Source of the DNA: CASQEL01 sp036655975
GTDB lineage: Bacteria; Desulfobacterota; Desulfovibrionia; Desulfovibrionales; Desulfovibrionaceae
DNA: 26,986 nucleotides
Assembly: GCA_036655975.1 (NCBI GenBank)
Contig: JAVVPD010000029.1
Span: 1 to 26,986 of the forward strand
Reading direction: 5' to 3'
Positions 14,278 through 22,630 of this stretch are shown here, one piece after another. A program made the position numbers and the translations under genes. Within the stretch, counting starts at the first letter, position 1; the number at the start of each line of letters is the position of its first letter. The notes beneath the pieces were generated by a model. That model worked only from the letters and a program-made list of their open reading frames with translations, did no database searches and had not been told where the DNA came from.

Positions 14278-15681
14278 TTACACGGCGGTTTCATCTACGC
14301 CGTCTTTATCCGCAAAGGCACGGTTCCATCCTGTGATGGCAGAAAATAGCAAGACCAGTAAGAGTGTCCACGAATAGGGATTGTACAAGGCGGAGCTGAC
14401 AGGCGGTGCGGGAATGCCGTAGGTTTCTGCGGCACTGTATAAAGCCCCATACCACGCAGCCACAGCAATATGCCACGGCAGGGTAAAGAAGATGGTGCAC
14501 ACCGCGCAGTCCATGAGATTAGCGCGCCGAGCTGCGGCCAAATTAAAACGTTCGCCGATGGGGCGCACCAAGCTAGGCCCCACCAGTAATTCGGCAGGCG
14601 CGTTGGCGGAAATGGGGATGGAAGCCAAAATGGTGATGCCCACAATAAATAATTCTGCCTGACGGACGGTAGAAATGATCGTTTTTTGGGCAAAATCCAG
14701 AATACGCTTCATGATGCCGCATTCCACTAATATCTGCGTGACTGCTAAAATGAGAATGGCAAAAATAATGGCCCCCACCACGCCTTCAATGCCGCTTTGG
14801 ATCAGGCCGGTGGACGCGCCTTTTTTGGTCGGGATACTGAACAGACTTGAAAGTTTTATCGTGCCAATAGCAACGCCCACTGCCGCCGCCGTGACATTGC
14901 CGTAGATTAAGGCTTCAATAATATGCCTGCCAGACAAGGAGGAAATCACCACTACCACCAAGGCCAGCAGCATGAGGGCGCCCTTGGGGGACAGGCTCGC
15001 TTGAATGGCTGGCAGGGCGCGCACTTCGCCGCCCCCGCCGAAAACCAGAAAAATTACCGCCGCCAATGCCGCCGCGCCAAAGGCCAAGGGCGCACGGCTA
15101 CGCACAACATCTTTCATATTCGCGCCTTGGGTATAGGCCGAAACAATGGTTGTATCAGAAATAGGAGCGAGGTTATCCCCAAAAGCGGCGCCGGAAAGAA
15201 TGGCGAGGCCCAGAAGGGCCGGATCAGAACCCAGAAAATATCCTGCCGGATACAACACCGGTGCTAAGGCGATACAGGTGCCTGTGCTGGTGCCCGTTCC
15301 AAGGGCAAAGAGCATGGCGGCGAAAAATACCAATAGGGTGAACACGCCCCCTTGGGCTCCGGTTTCCATCCCCATCCACAGTAGGCCGTTGACCAGCCCG
15401 CCCGCCGCCATGAGTTGCCCAAATACTCCGGCAAAGAGCCACGCGGTGACAATAACAATGCCCGTACTATCACCAATGCCGCGCATGGCGGCTTTGCAAT
15501 AGTGGGCTTTGTCGCGGGCAAAAAAAAGCCCCACGCTTAAAGCCATCCACGCACAGGCCCAGAAAGGTTTTGTGCCGCCGCGTTCGGCCACAGAAAGCGC
15601 GACAAGACCGACAATAAGTACCAGTAAAGGAATAAGCCCGCCCCAAATCCCGCCGTACATTTTTAATTGTTCGTGTTGCAT
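14278..15681 (-). CDS. nhaC: Na+/H+ antiporter, NhaC family
   Basis: This is a 467-residue inner-membrane protein with about 11-12 hydrophobic segments. NhaC-type signatures include GTGTSTGTCIALAPVLYPAGYFLG, ILSGAAFGDNLAPISDTTIVSA (the GDNLSPLSDTT motif) and, late in the protein, ILASIPISANAPAELLVGPSLVRPIG. NhaC proteins exchange Na+ for H+, and some members exchange organic substrates such as malate and lactate, so the substrate is not certain. AAGGA precedes the ATG. It is downstream of dcyD on the same strand, but a hairpin between them suggests separate or reduced readthrough. Confidence 0.88.
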   Translation of the reverse strand: MQHEQLKMYGGIWGGLIPLLVLIVGLVALSVAERGGTKPFWACAWMALSVGLFFARDKAHYCKAAMRGIGDSTGIVIVTAWLFAGVFGQLMAAGGLVNGLLWMGMETGAQGGVFTLLVFFAAMLFALGTGTSTGTCIALAPVLYPAGYFLGSDPALLGLAILSGAAFGDNLAPISDTTIVSAYTQGANMKDVVRSRAPLAFGAAALAAVIFLVFGGGGEVRALPAIQASLSPKGALMLLALVVVVISSLSGRHIIEALIYGNVTAAAVGVAIGTIKLSSLFSIPTKKGASTGLIQSGIEGVVGAIIFAILILAVTQILVECGIMKRILDFAQKTIISTVRQAELFIVGITILASIPISANAPAELLVGPSLVRPIGERFNLAAARRANLMDCAVCTIFFTLPWHIAVAAWYGALYSAAETYGIPAPPVSSALYNPYSWTLLLVLLFSAITGWNRAFADKDGVDETAV

Positions 15682-15726
15682 ACGATATTCCTTGTATACA
15701 TCGCATTACAGGGGGGGAAAGTAGCA

Positions 15727-15754
15727 CCTACTCCCGCCCAGAGGTGGGAGTAGG
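15727..15754 (-). terminator. Hairpin after dcyD
   Basis: CCTACTCCC and GGGAGTAGG form a 9-bp stem, extended inward by CC/GG, directly after the dcyD stop. There is no clear T-run on the minus strand, so termination may be partial. Confidence 0.55.
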
Positions 15755-15766
15755 ACAGGTAACGAT

Positions 15767-16765
15767 TTACCGGAAAGAATCGAGATAGGCGTACAGGGCT
15801 GGGGAACCACCGGTGTGCAGGAACAGCACATTGGCCCCCTTGGGGAAATGATTCTTACGCACAAGGTCGATCAGTCCGGCCATGGCTTTGCCGGAATACA
15901 CGGGATCAAGCAAAATACCTTCGGTCTGGGCCAGCATTTTTACCGCCTCAACCATGCCCGCAGTGGGCAGGGAATACCCAGGGCCTACATAGTCGTCATA
16001 GGCAACAACGGCAGATGCGGGAATTTCGGCATCAACGCCGATAAGTTTGGCGGTGCCATGGGCCAGATTCAACACGGCGTCTTCCTGCACCGCTTTGTTG
16101 CGGTTTACGCCGATGCCGGTCACGGGAATGTTGGCATTGTTCAAATACATGCCGGTGATGATACCCGCATGGGTGCCGGCACTGCCGCTGGGTACGATCA
16201 TGTGGTCAATGTTCAGGCCCATTTGAAAGAGCTGGTGCAGGGTTTCTTCTGCACACGACACATAGCCCAGCGCCCCAAGTGGGTTGGACGCGCCGCCGGG
16301 AATAATATAGGGGCTGCGACCTTTGGCACGTAAGGATTCGGCCAGTTTTTCCATTTCAGCGGGCATATTGCTGCCCCCGGGTACCACGGTAATGGATTTG
16401 ACGCCGAGTAATTGGAAAAGGAAGTTATTCCCTGAAGCCTCAGGTTTATAACTGCCGGCAACGCGCTCTTCCAGCACCAAATGGCAGTCTAATCCTTCTT
16501 TAACTGACCACGCCAGCGTGAGGCGACAATGGTTGGATTGCACCGCCCCGCAGGTGATGATGGTATCCGCTTTTTTGTGCAAGGCGTCGGCGATGCAAAA
16601 GTCCAATTTACGGGTTTTGTTGCCGCCGGCGGTGCCGGGCAGCAGGTCATCACGTTTGATGTAAACATTCACCTTGTTGCCCAGTGCGGCGGAAAACTGG
16701 GGAACGGATTCGATGGGTGTTGCTGTGGTTACATACCCACGGCGGGGAAACTTTGCTAAGTTCAT
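15767..16765 (-). CDS. dcyD: D-cysteine desulfhydrase (PLP-dependent)
   Basis: The enzyme splits D-cysteine into pyruvate, H2S and ammonia. The 332-residue product matches the ACC-deaminase/D-cysteine desulfhydrase group along its length: IKRDDLLPGTAGGNKTRKL with the PLP lysine at 50, CGAVQSNHCRLT, SGSAGTHAGIITG, LLDPVYSGKAMAGLID and FLHTGGSPALYAY. Residue-level likeness to E. coli DcyD is high. The ATG at 16765 has GGAGG just upstream and its own promoter. The open frame continues to 17161, but that stretch overlaps tyrS and is not coding. ACC deaminase activity is a less likely alternative. Confidence 0.92.
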   Translation of the reverse strand: MNLAKFPRRGYVTTATPIESVPQFSAALGNKVNVYIKRDDLLPGTAGGNKTRKLDFCIADALHKKADTIITCGAVQSNHCRLTLAWSVKEGLDCHLVLEERVAGSYKPEASGNNFLFQLLGVKSITVVPGGSNMPAEMEKLAESLRAKGRSPYIIPGGASNPLGALGYVSCAEETLHQLFQMGLNIDHMIVPSGSAGTHAGIITGMYLNNANIPVTGIGVNRNKAVQEDAVLNLAHGTAKLIGVDAEIPASAVVAYDDYVGPGYSLPTAGMVEAVKMLAQTEGILLDPVYSGKAMAGLIDLVRKNHFPKGANVLFLHTGGSPALYAYLDSFR

Positions 16766-16810
16766 ATGACCTCCGAAATATTTAGATAAATGTACAATAG
16801 CACTGTAAAA

Positions 16811-16839
16811 AGGATAGAGAAACGCTCTGGGCTTGTCAA
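16811..16839 (-). promoter_or_regulatory. Sigma-70-type promoter of dcyD
   Basis: On the minus strand a perfect TTGACA (16834-16839) is 17 bases from TATCCT (16811-16816). The start of transcription would be near 16804, about 40 bases before the ATG. Confidence 0.6.
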
Positions 16840-16841
16840 TC

Positions 16842-16898
16842 GTGCCCCCGTAGAATGTCACGCGCACGGGCCATGCCAAGGGGGCACAACAAGGGGGC
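16842..16898. repeat. Inverted and direct repeats between dcyD and tyrS promoters
   Basis: GTGCCCCC (16842-16849) and GGGGGCAC (16880-16887) are 8-bp inverted arms 30 bases apart. CAAGGGGGC occurs twice (16878-16886 and 16890-16898) with a 12-base period, ending four bases before the tyrS -35 box. The block lies exactly between two divergent promoters, so shared regulation is possible. Confidence 0.45.
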
Positions 16899-16901
16899 CT
16901 T

Positions 16902-16930
16902 TTGACAGGCATGACGGAAGCGTGTAAATT
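16902..16930 (+). promoter_or_regulatory. Sigma-70-type promoter of tyrS
   Basis: A perfect TTGACA (16902-16907) and TAAATT (16925-16930) are 17 bases apart, giving a leader of about 60 bases. No T-box features are seen in that leader. Confidence 0.6.
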
Positions 16931-16997
16931 CAAAAATTCCCTAAGCAAGTATCCTGTAACAACTTTTACAAACATCTCCCGTGCAAAGGAATGACCC

Positions 16998-18194
16998 ATG
17001 ATAGATATTGACACGCAGATCCAGCAAATCAAGCGCGGAGTGGCGGAACTTATTGACGAGGGCGAATTGCGTAAGAAAATTGCCCGTGGTACGCCCTTGC
17101 ATATCAAGGTGGGTTTTGACCCCACGGCCCCTGACCTGCACCTTGGGCATACCGTGGTCATGCATAAAATGCGGCATTTTCAGGAATTGGGGCACCATAT
17201 CGTGTTTTTGATTGGCGATTTTACGGGTATGATCGGCGATCCCTCAGGGCGTTCAGAAACCCGCCCGCCCCTCACCCATGAACAGGTTATGGCGAATGCG
17301 GAAACGTATAAAAAACAGGTTTTCAAAATTCTTGATCCCGAAAAAACGGAAGTGGGCTTCAATTCCAAATGGCTCGGGGCTATGAACGCCGCAGATTTTA
17401 TCCGTTTGGCCTCGCGTTATACTGTGGCCCGCATGATGGAGCGGGACGATTTTGAAAAGCGCTACCGCGAGCAACGCCCTATTTCTATCCATGAATTTCT
17501 GTATCCTTTGGCGCAAGGCTACGATTCTGTGGCTTTGAAAACTGATGTGGAAATGGGCGGAACCGACCAAAAATTTAATCTGCTCGTGGGCCGCACCCTG
17601 CAAGGGCAATACGGCCTTGAGCCGCAGTGTATTTTGACCATGCCCCTGCTGGAAGGCACGGACGGGGTACGCAAAATGTCCAAGTCCTACGGCAATTATA
17701 TTGGCATTGACGAAGCGCCGTCCGCGATGTTTGGGAAGGTCATGTCCATTTCCGACGAGCTTATGTGGCGCTATTACGAGCTGCTGTCCACCCTCAGCCT
17801 TGAAGCCATTGCCACGCTGCGCCAGAATGTGGAGCAAGGCACCCTCCACCCCAAAAAGGTTAAGGAAGACCTCGCCCACGAAATGGTCAGCCGGTACCAC
17901 TCTGCCCGCGATGCCGATGAAGCCCGCCAAGGCTTTAACGCCGTGTTTGTGAGCGGCGCCGTGCCGGAAGACATTCCCTTGCACGAATGCGTTCACGGTG
18001 AGGCCAGCAGCCCCGCCGCTTTTTTGGAAGCCGCTGGCCTTGTGAAATCGCGCGGTGAGGCCAAGAGGCTGATTAAAGAAGGCGCGCTGAGTGTTGACGA
18101 TGCCCGCTGTGATGACGCCGCCACGCCCTTTAGCGCAGGAACCTACATTATCAAACTCGGTAAAAAACGTTTTGTAAAAGTTGTGGTACGGTAG
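16998..18194 (+). CDS. tyrS: Tyrosyl-tRNA synthetase
   Basis: Class I aminoacyl-tRNA synthetase that charges tRNA-Tyr. The HIGH signature reads HLGH (48-51) in VGFDPTAPDLHLGHTVV, and KMSKS is exact (226-230) in VRKMSKSYGN. A C-terminal S4 RNA-binding domain covers about 335-398 (FLEAAGLVKSRGEAKRLIKEGALSVDD). The 398-residue length and HLGH form fit the TyrRS type called TyrZ rather than the enterobacterial one. AAGGA precedes the ATG. It is the first gene of a run with the 6PF2K-like gene (22-base gap) and the export genes. Confidence 0.96.
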   Translation: MIDIDTQIQQIKRGVAELIDEGELRKKIARGTPLHIKVGFDPTAPDLHLGHTVVMHKMRHFQELGHHIVFLIGDFTGMIGDPSGRSETRPPLTHEQVMANAETYKKQVFKILDPEKTEVGFNSKWLGAMNAADFIRLASRYTVARMMERDDFEKRYREQRPISIHEFLYPLAQGYDSVALKTDVEMGGTDQKFNLLVGRTLQGQYGLEPQCILTMPLLEGTDGVRKMSKSYGNYIGIDEAPSAMFGKVMSISDELMWRYYELLSTLSLEAIATLRQNVEQGTLHPKKVKEDLAHEMVSRYHSARDADEARQGFNAVFVSGAVPEDIPLHECVHGEASSPAAFLEAAGLVKSRGEAKRLIKEGALSVDDARCDDAATPFSAGTYIIKLGKKRFVKVVVR

Positions 18195-18216
18195 AGAAAA
18201 CATCCAAGGAATTCCC

Positions 18217-19422
18217 ATGCAGAAATTATATGTTGCCATGGTGGGCTTGCCGGCGAGGGGTAAATCTACTTTGGCGCGGCGTATCTGTGAGGCTTTGAGC
18301 GATGAGGGAATCCGGGCGGCCATGTTTAATAATGGCGATGTACGCCGTGCGCTGATGGGCCCGGAATCAACAGATCCGAGCTTTTATGATCCTGCTAACG
18401 CCTTCGGAAAGCAGGCGCGGGAGGTGATTGCACACCGTAATATGGCGCAGGCACGGGATTTTTTGGCGCAGGGCGGTGAGGTCGCTATTTTGGACGCCAC
18501 CAATGCCAGTCGGGCGCGCCGGCGGGTGATTGAGGAAAAATTGACCGATCACCCCGTATTGTTTATCGAATGTGTGAACGAAGATTCGTTGCTTCTGGAA
18601 GCCTGCATTCAGCGTAAAACTTTACTGCCAGAATATAAGGACTTCAGTCAGGCGGACGCGCTGGAAAATTTTTTACGGCGTATCCGCTATTATGAAGAAA
18701 TTTATAGCCCCGTAGGTGAAGAACGCTATTGGATGTGCGTGGACGCGACCGCCAACCGCATTCTGGCGGAGCATCCCTGTGACGGCTCACCCTATTATCC
18801 GGCTATCCGCGAAATTGTGGTGTCCACATGGGTTCGGTCGTTGATTTTGGCACGTCACGGGCAAACGGAATTTAATGTTGAGGGGAAGATTGGGGGCGAT
18901 CCGCCGCTCACGGCCAAGGGGCGCGCTCAGGCGGAGTCCATGGCGAAGCATTTGCAGGGCGTGGATATTCCCTTTCTTTTCACCTCCACGCGGAGGCGTT
19001 CGCACCAGACAGCCGCGCCCTTGCTGACCGAGAGGCCTGACACGCAGGCCAGAGCGTTGAAGGAATTTGACGAAATTTGGGCCGGGGATTGCGAAGGCCT
19101 GAGCTATGAATATATCCGTATGCATATGCCCGAGGTGACAGAAGGGCGCAATGCCGATAAATTTAGCTATGCCTATCCCCATGGCGAAAGTTATGCCATG
19201 TTGAAGGAGCGGGTGCAGCGGGGCATGCGGCGGGCGCTCTTTTTGGCGGGGGATTCACCCTTGATGATTGTGGGGCATCAGGCTATCAATCGGGTGATCC
19301 TCTCGTTGTTTTTGTTGCAGCGTGCAGAGGATGTCCCCTTTATTTACATCCCCCAAAACCAGTATTACCATATTTCAACAACGCCACGGCGTAAACTCTT
19401 TGAGATGGTGCGCTTTGCGTGA
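18217..19422 (+). CDS. 6-phosphofructo-2-kinase/fructose-2,6-bisphosphatase-like protein
   Basis: The 401-residue protein has both domains of the eukaryote-type bifunctional enzyme. The kinase half has Walker A GLPARGKST (10-18), NNGDVRR (38-44), and DATNASRARRR (93-103). The phosphatase half has RHGQTEFN (213-220, His214 the phospho-acceptor), GGDPPLTAKG, TSTRRRSHQTA (257-267), an acidic residue in FDEIWAGDCEG, PHGESY (321-326) and GHQAINR (353-359). It would make or remove fructose 2,6-bisphosphate, or act on a related phospho-compound. The start at 18217 has AAGGA. Activity on fructose 6-phosphate is inferred from the fold, not shown. Confidence 0.88.
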   Translation: MQKLYVAMVGLPARGKSTLARRICEALSDEGIRAAMFNNGDVRRALMGPESTDPSFYDPANAFGKQAREVIAHRNMAQARDFLAQGGEVAILDATNASRARRRVIEEKLTDHPVLFIECVNEDSLLLEACIQRKTLLPEYKDFSQADALENFLRRIRYYEEIYSPVGEERYWMCVDATANRILAEHPCDGSPYYPAIREIVVSTWVRSLILARHGQTEFNVEGKIGGDPPLTAKGRAQAESMAKHLQGVDIPFLFTSTRRRSHQTAAPLLTERPDTQARALKEFDEIWAGDCEGLSYEYIRMHMPEVTEGRNADKFSYAYPHGESYAMLKERVQRGMRRALFLAGDSPLMIVGHQAINRVILSLFLLQRAEDVPFIYIPQNQYYHISTTPRRKLFEMVRFA

Positions 19423-19429
19423 GGATAGT

Positions 19430-19768
19430 ATGAAAAAAATTCTTGTATATATGGCTTGTATCGCGCTGCTGGGCAGCTTGGCGGGCTGCGGCTTAATGGG
19501 GTCTGATACTCCCCCCCCGCCGACCTACGGGCCGGTGGCCGAATTTGTTATTGCCCAAAATGCGGGCAGTAGCACGGTGGTGGACGATCCAGAATTTGGT
19601 AACGCCATTACGGTTATTATTCAGGACACGTTCTATTCCGCCAGCGGGGAAGAATGCAAGCGCGCTACCTTACTGGCGCAGGACAAACAGGCTGAAATTG
19701 TGGCAATGTGCCGCAAGGGTACAGGCCCGTGGACAATGGCCCCGCGTATTTGGGGGCAAGGTTTATAA
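19430..19768 (+). CDS. Small lipoprotein next to the polysaccharide export gene
   Basis: A 112-residue protein with a type II signal: KK start, hydrophobic stretch, lipobox SLAGC with Cys20. A Pro-rich spacer (TPPPPTYG) leads to a short domain ending SGEECKRATLL...VAMCRKGTGPW. That ending resembles the C-terminal motif of 17-kDa surface-antigen lipoproteins: two Cys spaced for a disulfide, then a Trp. GAGGA precedes the ATG at 19430, eight bases after the previous stop. An earlier in-frame ATG at 19322 lies inside the previous gene and is rejected. Its place just before a Wza-like protein suggests an accessory envelope role. Confidence 0.82.
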   Translation: MKKILVYMACIALLGSLAGCGLMGSDTPPPPTYGPVAEFVIAQNAGSSTVVDDPEFGNAITVIIQDTFYSASGEECKRATLLAQDKQAEIVAMCRKGTGPWTMAPRIWGQGL

Positions 19769-19783
19769 CCGTAGTGTGTGATC

Positions 19784-21358
19784 ATGCAAAAAAATATTCG
19801 TCTATACTGTATGTGGAGCAGCGTGTTGCTGCTGTTTTGTCTGGTGCAGGTTTCCGCCGCGTGGGCAGAAAGTGTGCCTTTTGGCAGTAATCTGTTTCAG
19901 GGAAATTTTGCCAAGGGTACGGAACCGGCCCCTGCCGCTTCGGCGGTGCTGGGGGCTGGCGACAGATTAGTTTTGCGCCTGTGGGGCGGTATCACTTTTG
20001 ACGATACCGTCACCGTGGATTCAGCGGGTGAAATAACGCTCCCGCAAGTGGGCACTTTTTCGGTGGCGGGTCTTTCTGCCGATAAAGTTGCCGAAGCTTT
20101 GCGGAGTAAATTAGCGGCAACAACCTCCAGCGCCGAGGCGGTGCAGGTGTATGTGGCACCGCTGGATTCGCGCCCGGTGACAGTGTTTGTGACGGGTGGG
20201 GTGCAAAAACCCGGTCGATACACGGGAGCGCCCACAGATTCCCTGCTGACTTTTTTGGATAAAGCGGGGGGCATCCAGCCGCAGCGCGGGAGCTATCGGC
20301 AGATTCGCTTGATGCGTAAAGGGCAAGAAGTGGCAAATTATGACCTGTATCCCTTTTTGCGGAGGGGCAGCTTACCCGCGAATCGCATTCAGGAGGGGGA
20401 TACTTTGGTTGTGGGTGAAAAAGGCCCTAGTGTCCTCGCCACGGGGGCAGTGCGGAATGCGGCTTTGTTCGAATTTCGTAAGCACGAAGCCACGGGCAGT
20501 GCCTTGATGGATTTGGCGGATCCCGAATCCAAAGCTTCCCATGTTACTTTGAAGGGGACGCGGCAAAACGCGCCCTATACCACGTATATTCCCATGCAGG
20601 ATTTCCGCACCTTGAAGCTGGAAGACGGCGATACCGTGCAATTTATGGCGGACGCTTCCGGCAATACCATGATGATTGAAGTACAAGGGGCGGTTCGCGG
20701 GGCCTCGCGTTTTCCGGTGCGTCGGGGGGCGCGTTTGTCGGATGTGCAAAACTATATAGCCGTGGAGCAGGGCCGAGCCCAAATTGACGCTATCTATATT
20801 AAGCGCAAGAGCGTAGCCGCGCGGCAGAAAAAAGCTTTGTCGGATTCTTTGCGGCGTTTGGAAGAAGCTTCGCTCACGGCAACCTCGGGCAGCACGGAAG
20901 AAGCGCAAATTCGTTCCAAAGAAGCGGAAATGGTGGCAAAATTTGTAGAACGCGCTAAAAGTGTGGAACCCGAAGGGGTTGTGGTGCTTGACAAGAGCGG
21001 TAAACTCAGTGATTTAACTCTTGAAGATGGCGATATTATTGTTATTCCTGAAAAGAGCGATGTTGTCGTTGTCAGCGGGGAAGTTATGGTTCCACAAGCC
21101 ACGGTGTGGAACAAAAAGAAAGATCTTGACGATTATGTCAAAAGTGCTGGTGGCTATTCCACCCGTGCGGATAAGGGCAATGCGCTGATTATGCGCCAGA
21201 ATGGTTCTGTGGCCCGCAGTAACGACGATGTTTACCCCGGTGATCAGATTTTGGTTTTACCCAAGGTGGAATCCAAGAGCATGCAGGCTGTCAAAGATAT
21301 CGCGCAGGTGCTGTTCCAAGTGGCGGTGTCCAGCCGCATGGTGTTGGGCTTGCCCTAA
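19784..21358 (+). CDS. Polysaccharide export protein with SLBB domains (Wza-like)
   Basis: The 524-residue protein starts with a signal peptide (about 1-29, ending AAWA). A Poly_export domain follows (about 48-118, GAGDRLVLRLWGG through LPQVGTFSVAGLSADKVAEALRSKL). Then come three SLBB-type units, marked by VTGGVQKPGRYTG, VQGAVRGASRFPVRRGARLSDV and VSGEVMVPQATVW. A Lys/Glu-rich coiled segment (RQKKALSDSLRRLEEAS) sits before the last unit. The end is hydrophobic (VLFQVAVSSRMVLGLP), perhaps the outer-membrane helix as in Wza. I use the ATG at 19784 over a GTG at 19778; both have poor ribosome sites, so coupling to the lipoprotein gene is likely. Such proteins form the outer-membrane exit for capsule or exopolysaccharide. 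Confidence 0.92.
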   Translation: MQKNIRLYCMWSSVLLLFCLVQVSAAWAESVPFGSNLFQGNFAKGTEPAPAASAVLGAGDRLVLRLWGGITFDDTVTVDSAGEITLPQVGTFSVAGLSADKVAEALRSKLAATTSSAEAVQVYVAPLDSRPVTVFVTGGVQKPGRYTGAPTDSLLTFLDKAGGIQPQRGSYRQIRLMRKGQEVANYDLYPFLRRGSLPANRIQEGDTLVVGEKGPSVLATGAVRNAALFEFRKHEATGSALMDLADPESKASHVTLKGTRQNAPYTTYIPMQDFRTLKLEDGDTVQFMADASGNTMMIEVQGAVRGASRFPVRRGARLSDVQNYIAVEQGRAQIDAIYIKRKSVAARQKKALSDSLRRLEEASLTATSGSTEEAQIRSKEAEMVAKFVERAKSVEPEGVVVLDKSGKLSDLTLEDGDIIVIPEKSDVVVVSGEVMVPQATVWNKKKDLDDYVKSAGGYSTRADKGNALIMRQNGSVARSNDDVYPGDQILVLPKVESKSMQAVKDIAQVLFQVAVSSRMVLGLP

Positions 21359-21380
21359 ACGCTTGCCGATATAGTTGTAT

Positions 21381-21413
21381 AAAAAAAGCACGGGATATGC
21401 CTGTGCTTTTTTT
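21381..21413. terminator. Intrinsic terminator after the export gene
   Basis: A7 then GCACGGG pairs with CCTGTGC then T7 around a 4-5-base loop, with one G-T wobble. It ends the tyrS-to-export run and would work on both strands. Confidence 0.85.
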
Positions 21414-21434
21414 ATTTGTCGTCCGCATGTTTTT

Positions 21435-21450
21435 TGGCATACATGTTGCT
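21435..21450 (+). promoter_or_regulatory. Sigma-54 (RpoN) promoter candidate
   Basis: TGGCATACATGTTGCT fits TGGCACG-N4-TTGCW with two mismatches and exact GG/GC spacing. Transcription would start near 21461, about 32 bases before the ATG of the small protein. No enhancer site could be assigned. Confidence 0.6.
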
Positions 21451-21492
21451 TATCTCAACGCATAGGAACATTTTTGCCTACAGGAGTTACCC

Positions 21493-21780
21493 ATGAGCCA
21501 ACTAGCTATGCCGTCCACCCGTCCTTTCAATAATGACAATATGCCGCATTTTGCACAATTTCAGGCCCGTTTGCAGGCCGCACAAGCACGCCAGGCTGGT
21601 CTTGATAGCCAAGGTTCCGCCGCTGTGGCACTCAATACCCCCCCGCCACGGCCCACGCAATTGGACGACGCGCAAGCCCAAAACGCCCTGAGCGCGGTGC
21701 AACATTCTGCTGAACTTGCCAGCGTTCACAATGGTTTAGACCCGGATAGGGTAGCCCGTCTGCTCGGTTTGCTCGATTAG
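21493..21780 (+). CDS. Small protein of unknown function (95 residues)
   Basis: ACAGGAG precedes the ATG at proper distance. The N-terminal 65 residues are low-complexity (rich in Gln, Ala and Pro: QFQARLQAAQARQAG, TPPPRPTQ) and have no signal peptide. The last 30 residues (ALSAVQHSAELASVHNGLDPDRVARLLGLLD) look like a helical pair ending with an acidic tail and are the likely functional part. It has its own sigma-54-type promoter and terminator, so it is a single-gene unit. In these bacteria sigma-54 often serves flagellar or nitrogen genes, so a flagellum-related or adaptor role is a guess. Confidence 0.75.
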   Translation: MSQLAMPSTRPFNNDNMPHFAQFQARLQAAQARQAGLDSQGSAAVALNTPPPRPTQLDDAQAQNALSAVQHSAELASVHNGLDPDRVARLLGLLD

Positions 21781-21811
21781 AGCCTTTTGCTATTGAAAAT
21801 AGCTAAAGGCT
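21781..21811. terminator. Bidirectional hairpin between the small gene and xthA
   Basis: AGCCTTT/AAAGGCT and an inner GCTATT/AATAGC pair with one T-T mismatch and a GAA loop. It begins right after one stop codon and ends right beside the other, so it serves both convergent genes. Confidence 0.7.
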
Positions 21812-22630
21812 TTAGGCTATCTCGTCCACGTCCAAGGCAAGCCCCACGGGGCAGTGGTCGGACCCGTAAACATCGGATTCTATCCACGCGTCTCGGATAG
21901 CGGGCTTGAGTTCGGCAGACACAAAAAAATAGTCCAGACGCCACCCCACATTTTTGGGGCGGGCGGCGGCTTTGTAGGACCACCACGAATAGTGGTCGGG
22001 CACATTGCCGTGCACATGGCGGAAAGTATCCACATATCCGGCGTCGACAAAGGCGTCTAGCCACGCGCGTTCTTCGGGTAAAAATCCGGTCACGTTGACG
22101 TTTTGTTTGGGGCGGGCCAGATCCATGGGCGTGTGGGCGATATTGAAATCGCCGCAGACCACAATGGGCTTGTGGCGGCGCAAGGTTTCGGCATAGGTGA
22201 GGAATGCGTCAAAAAATCCCATTTTGTAGGGTACCCGCTTGTAAAGGCCGGTGCCCTTGCCGTGTTCATCCAGTTCTTCCGCGCCCCCGTTGGGGAAATA
22301 GACATTGAAAAAGTGAAACCACGGGTATTCCACATGCAGCAGGCGGCCCTCACCCTGAAAGGTGGCATCGGGAAGTTCATGAATAATGCCTAATGGTTCA
22401 ATACGGCTGAAAACCGCCACGCCCGAATACCCTTTTTTGACCACGGACGATGACCATGCGCTGTGCCATCCTGCGGGGGCGCGCAATTCGGGTTTGATTT
22501 GCTCGGGGGCGGCTTTTGTTTCCTGCAAGCCCACAATCTGGGCCTGGGTAGTGGCAAACCAGCGCCAATCGTCCTTGGCACTGACCGCCCGAAAGCCGTT
22601 CACATTCCACGAAGCTAAACGTATGTACAT
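21812..22630 (-). CDS. xthA: Exodeoxyribonuclease III
   Basis: This is an AP endonuclease and 3'-5' exonuclease for base excision repair. The 272-residue length is near that of E. coli Xth (268). Catalytic motifs of the Mg-dependent family are all present: SWNVNGFRA (7-15), LQETKA with Glu37, YFPNGG, GDFNIAHTPMDLARPKQN with the Asp-Asn pair, WRLDYFF, and the final SDHCPV with His259. AGGA precedes the ATG at 22630. The upstream 138 bp, shared with the divergent purH gene, show a GCACGGGC direct repeat (22683 and 22709) but no convincing promoter. Confidence 0.95.
   Translation of the reverse strand: MYIRLASWNVNGFRAVSAKDDWRWFATTQAQIVGLQETKAAPEQIKPELRAPAGWHSAWSSSVVKKGYSGVAVFSRIEPLGIIHELPDATFQGEGRLLHVEYPWFHFFNVYFPNGGAEELDEHGKGTGLYKRVPYKMGFFDAFLTYAETLRRHKPIVVCGDFNIAHTPMDLARPKQNVNVTGFLPEERAWLDAFVDAGYVDTFRHVHGNVPDHYSWWSYKAAARPKNVGWRLDYFFVSAELKPAIRDAWIESDVYGSDHCPVGLALDVDEIA

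Noticed and set aside
16931..16997. T-box or other riboswitch ahead of tyrS
   Set aside because: The leader is only about 60 bases with no specifier stem or TGG-ACC box visible.
16766..17161. N-terminal extension of the D-cysteine desulfhydrase frame
   Set aside because: It overlaps tyrS and its promoter and does not match the family; the ATG at 16765 has a good ribosome site.
17253..18323. Long open frame of 356 codons opposite tyrS
   Set aside because: It is a shadow of a well-supported synthetase gene, with no family motif and no ribosome site.
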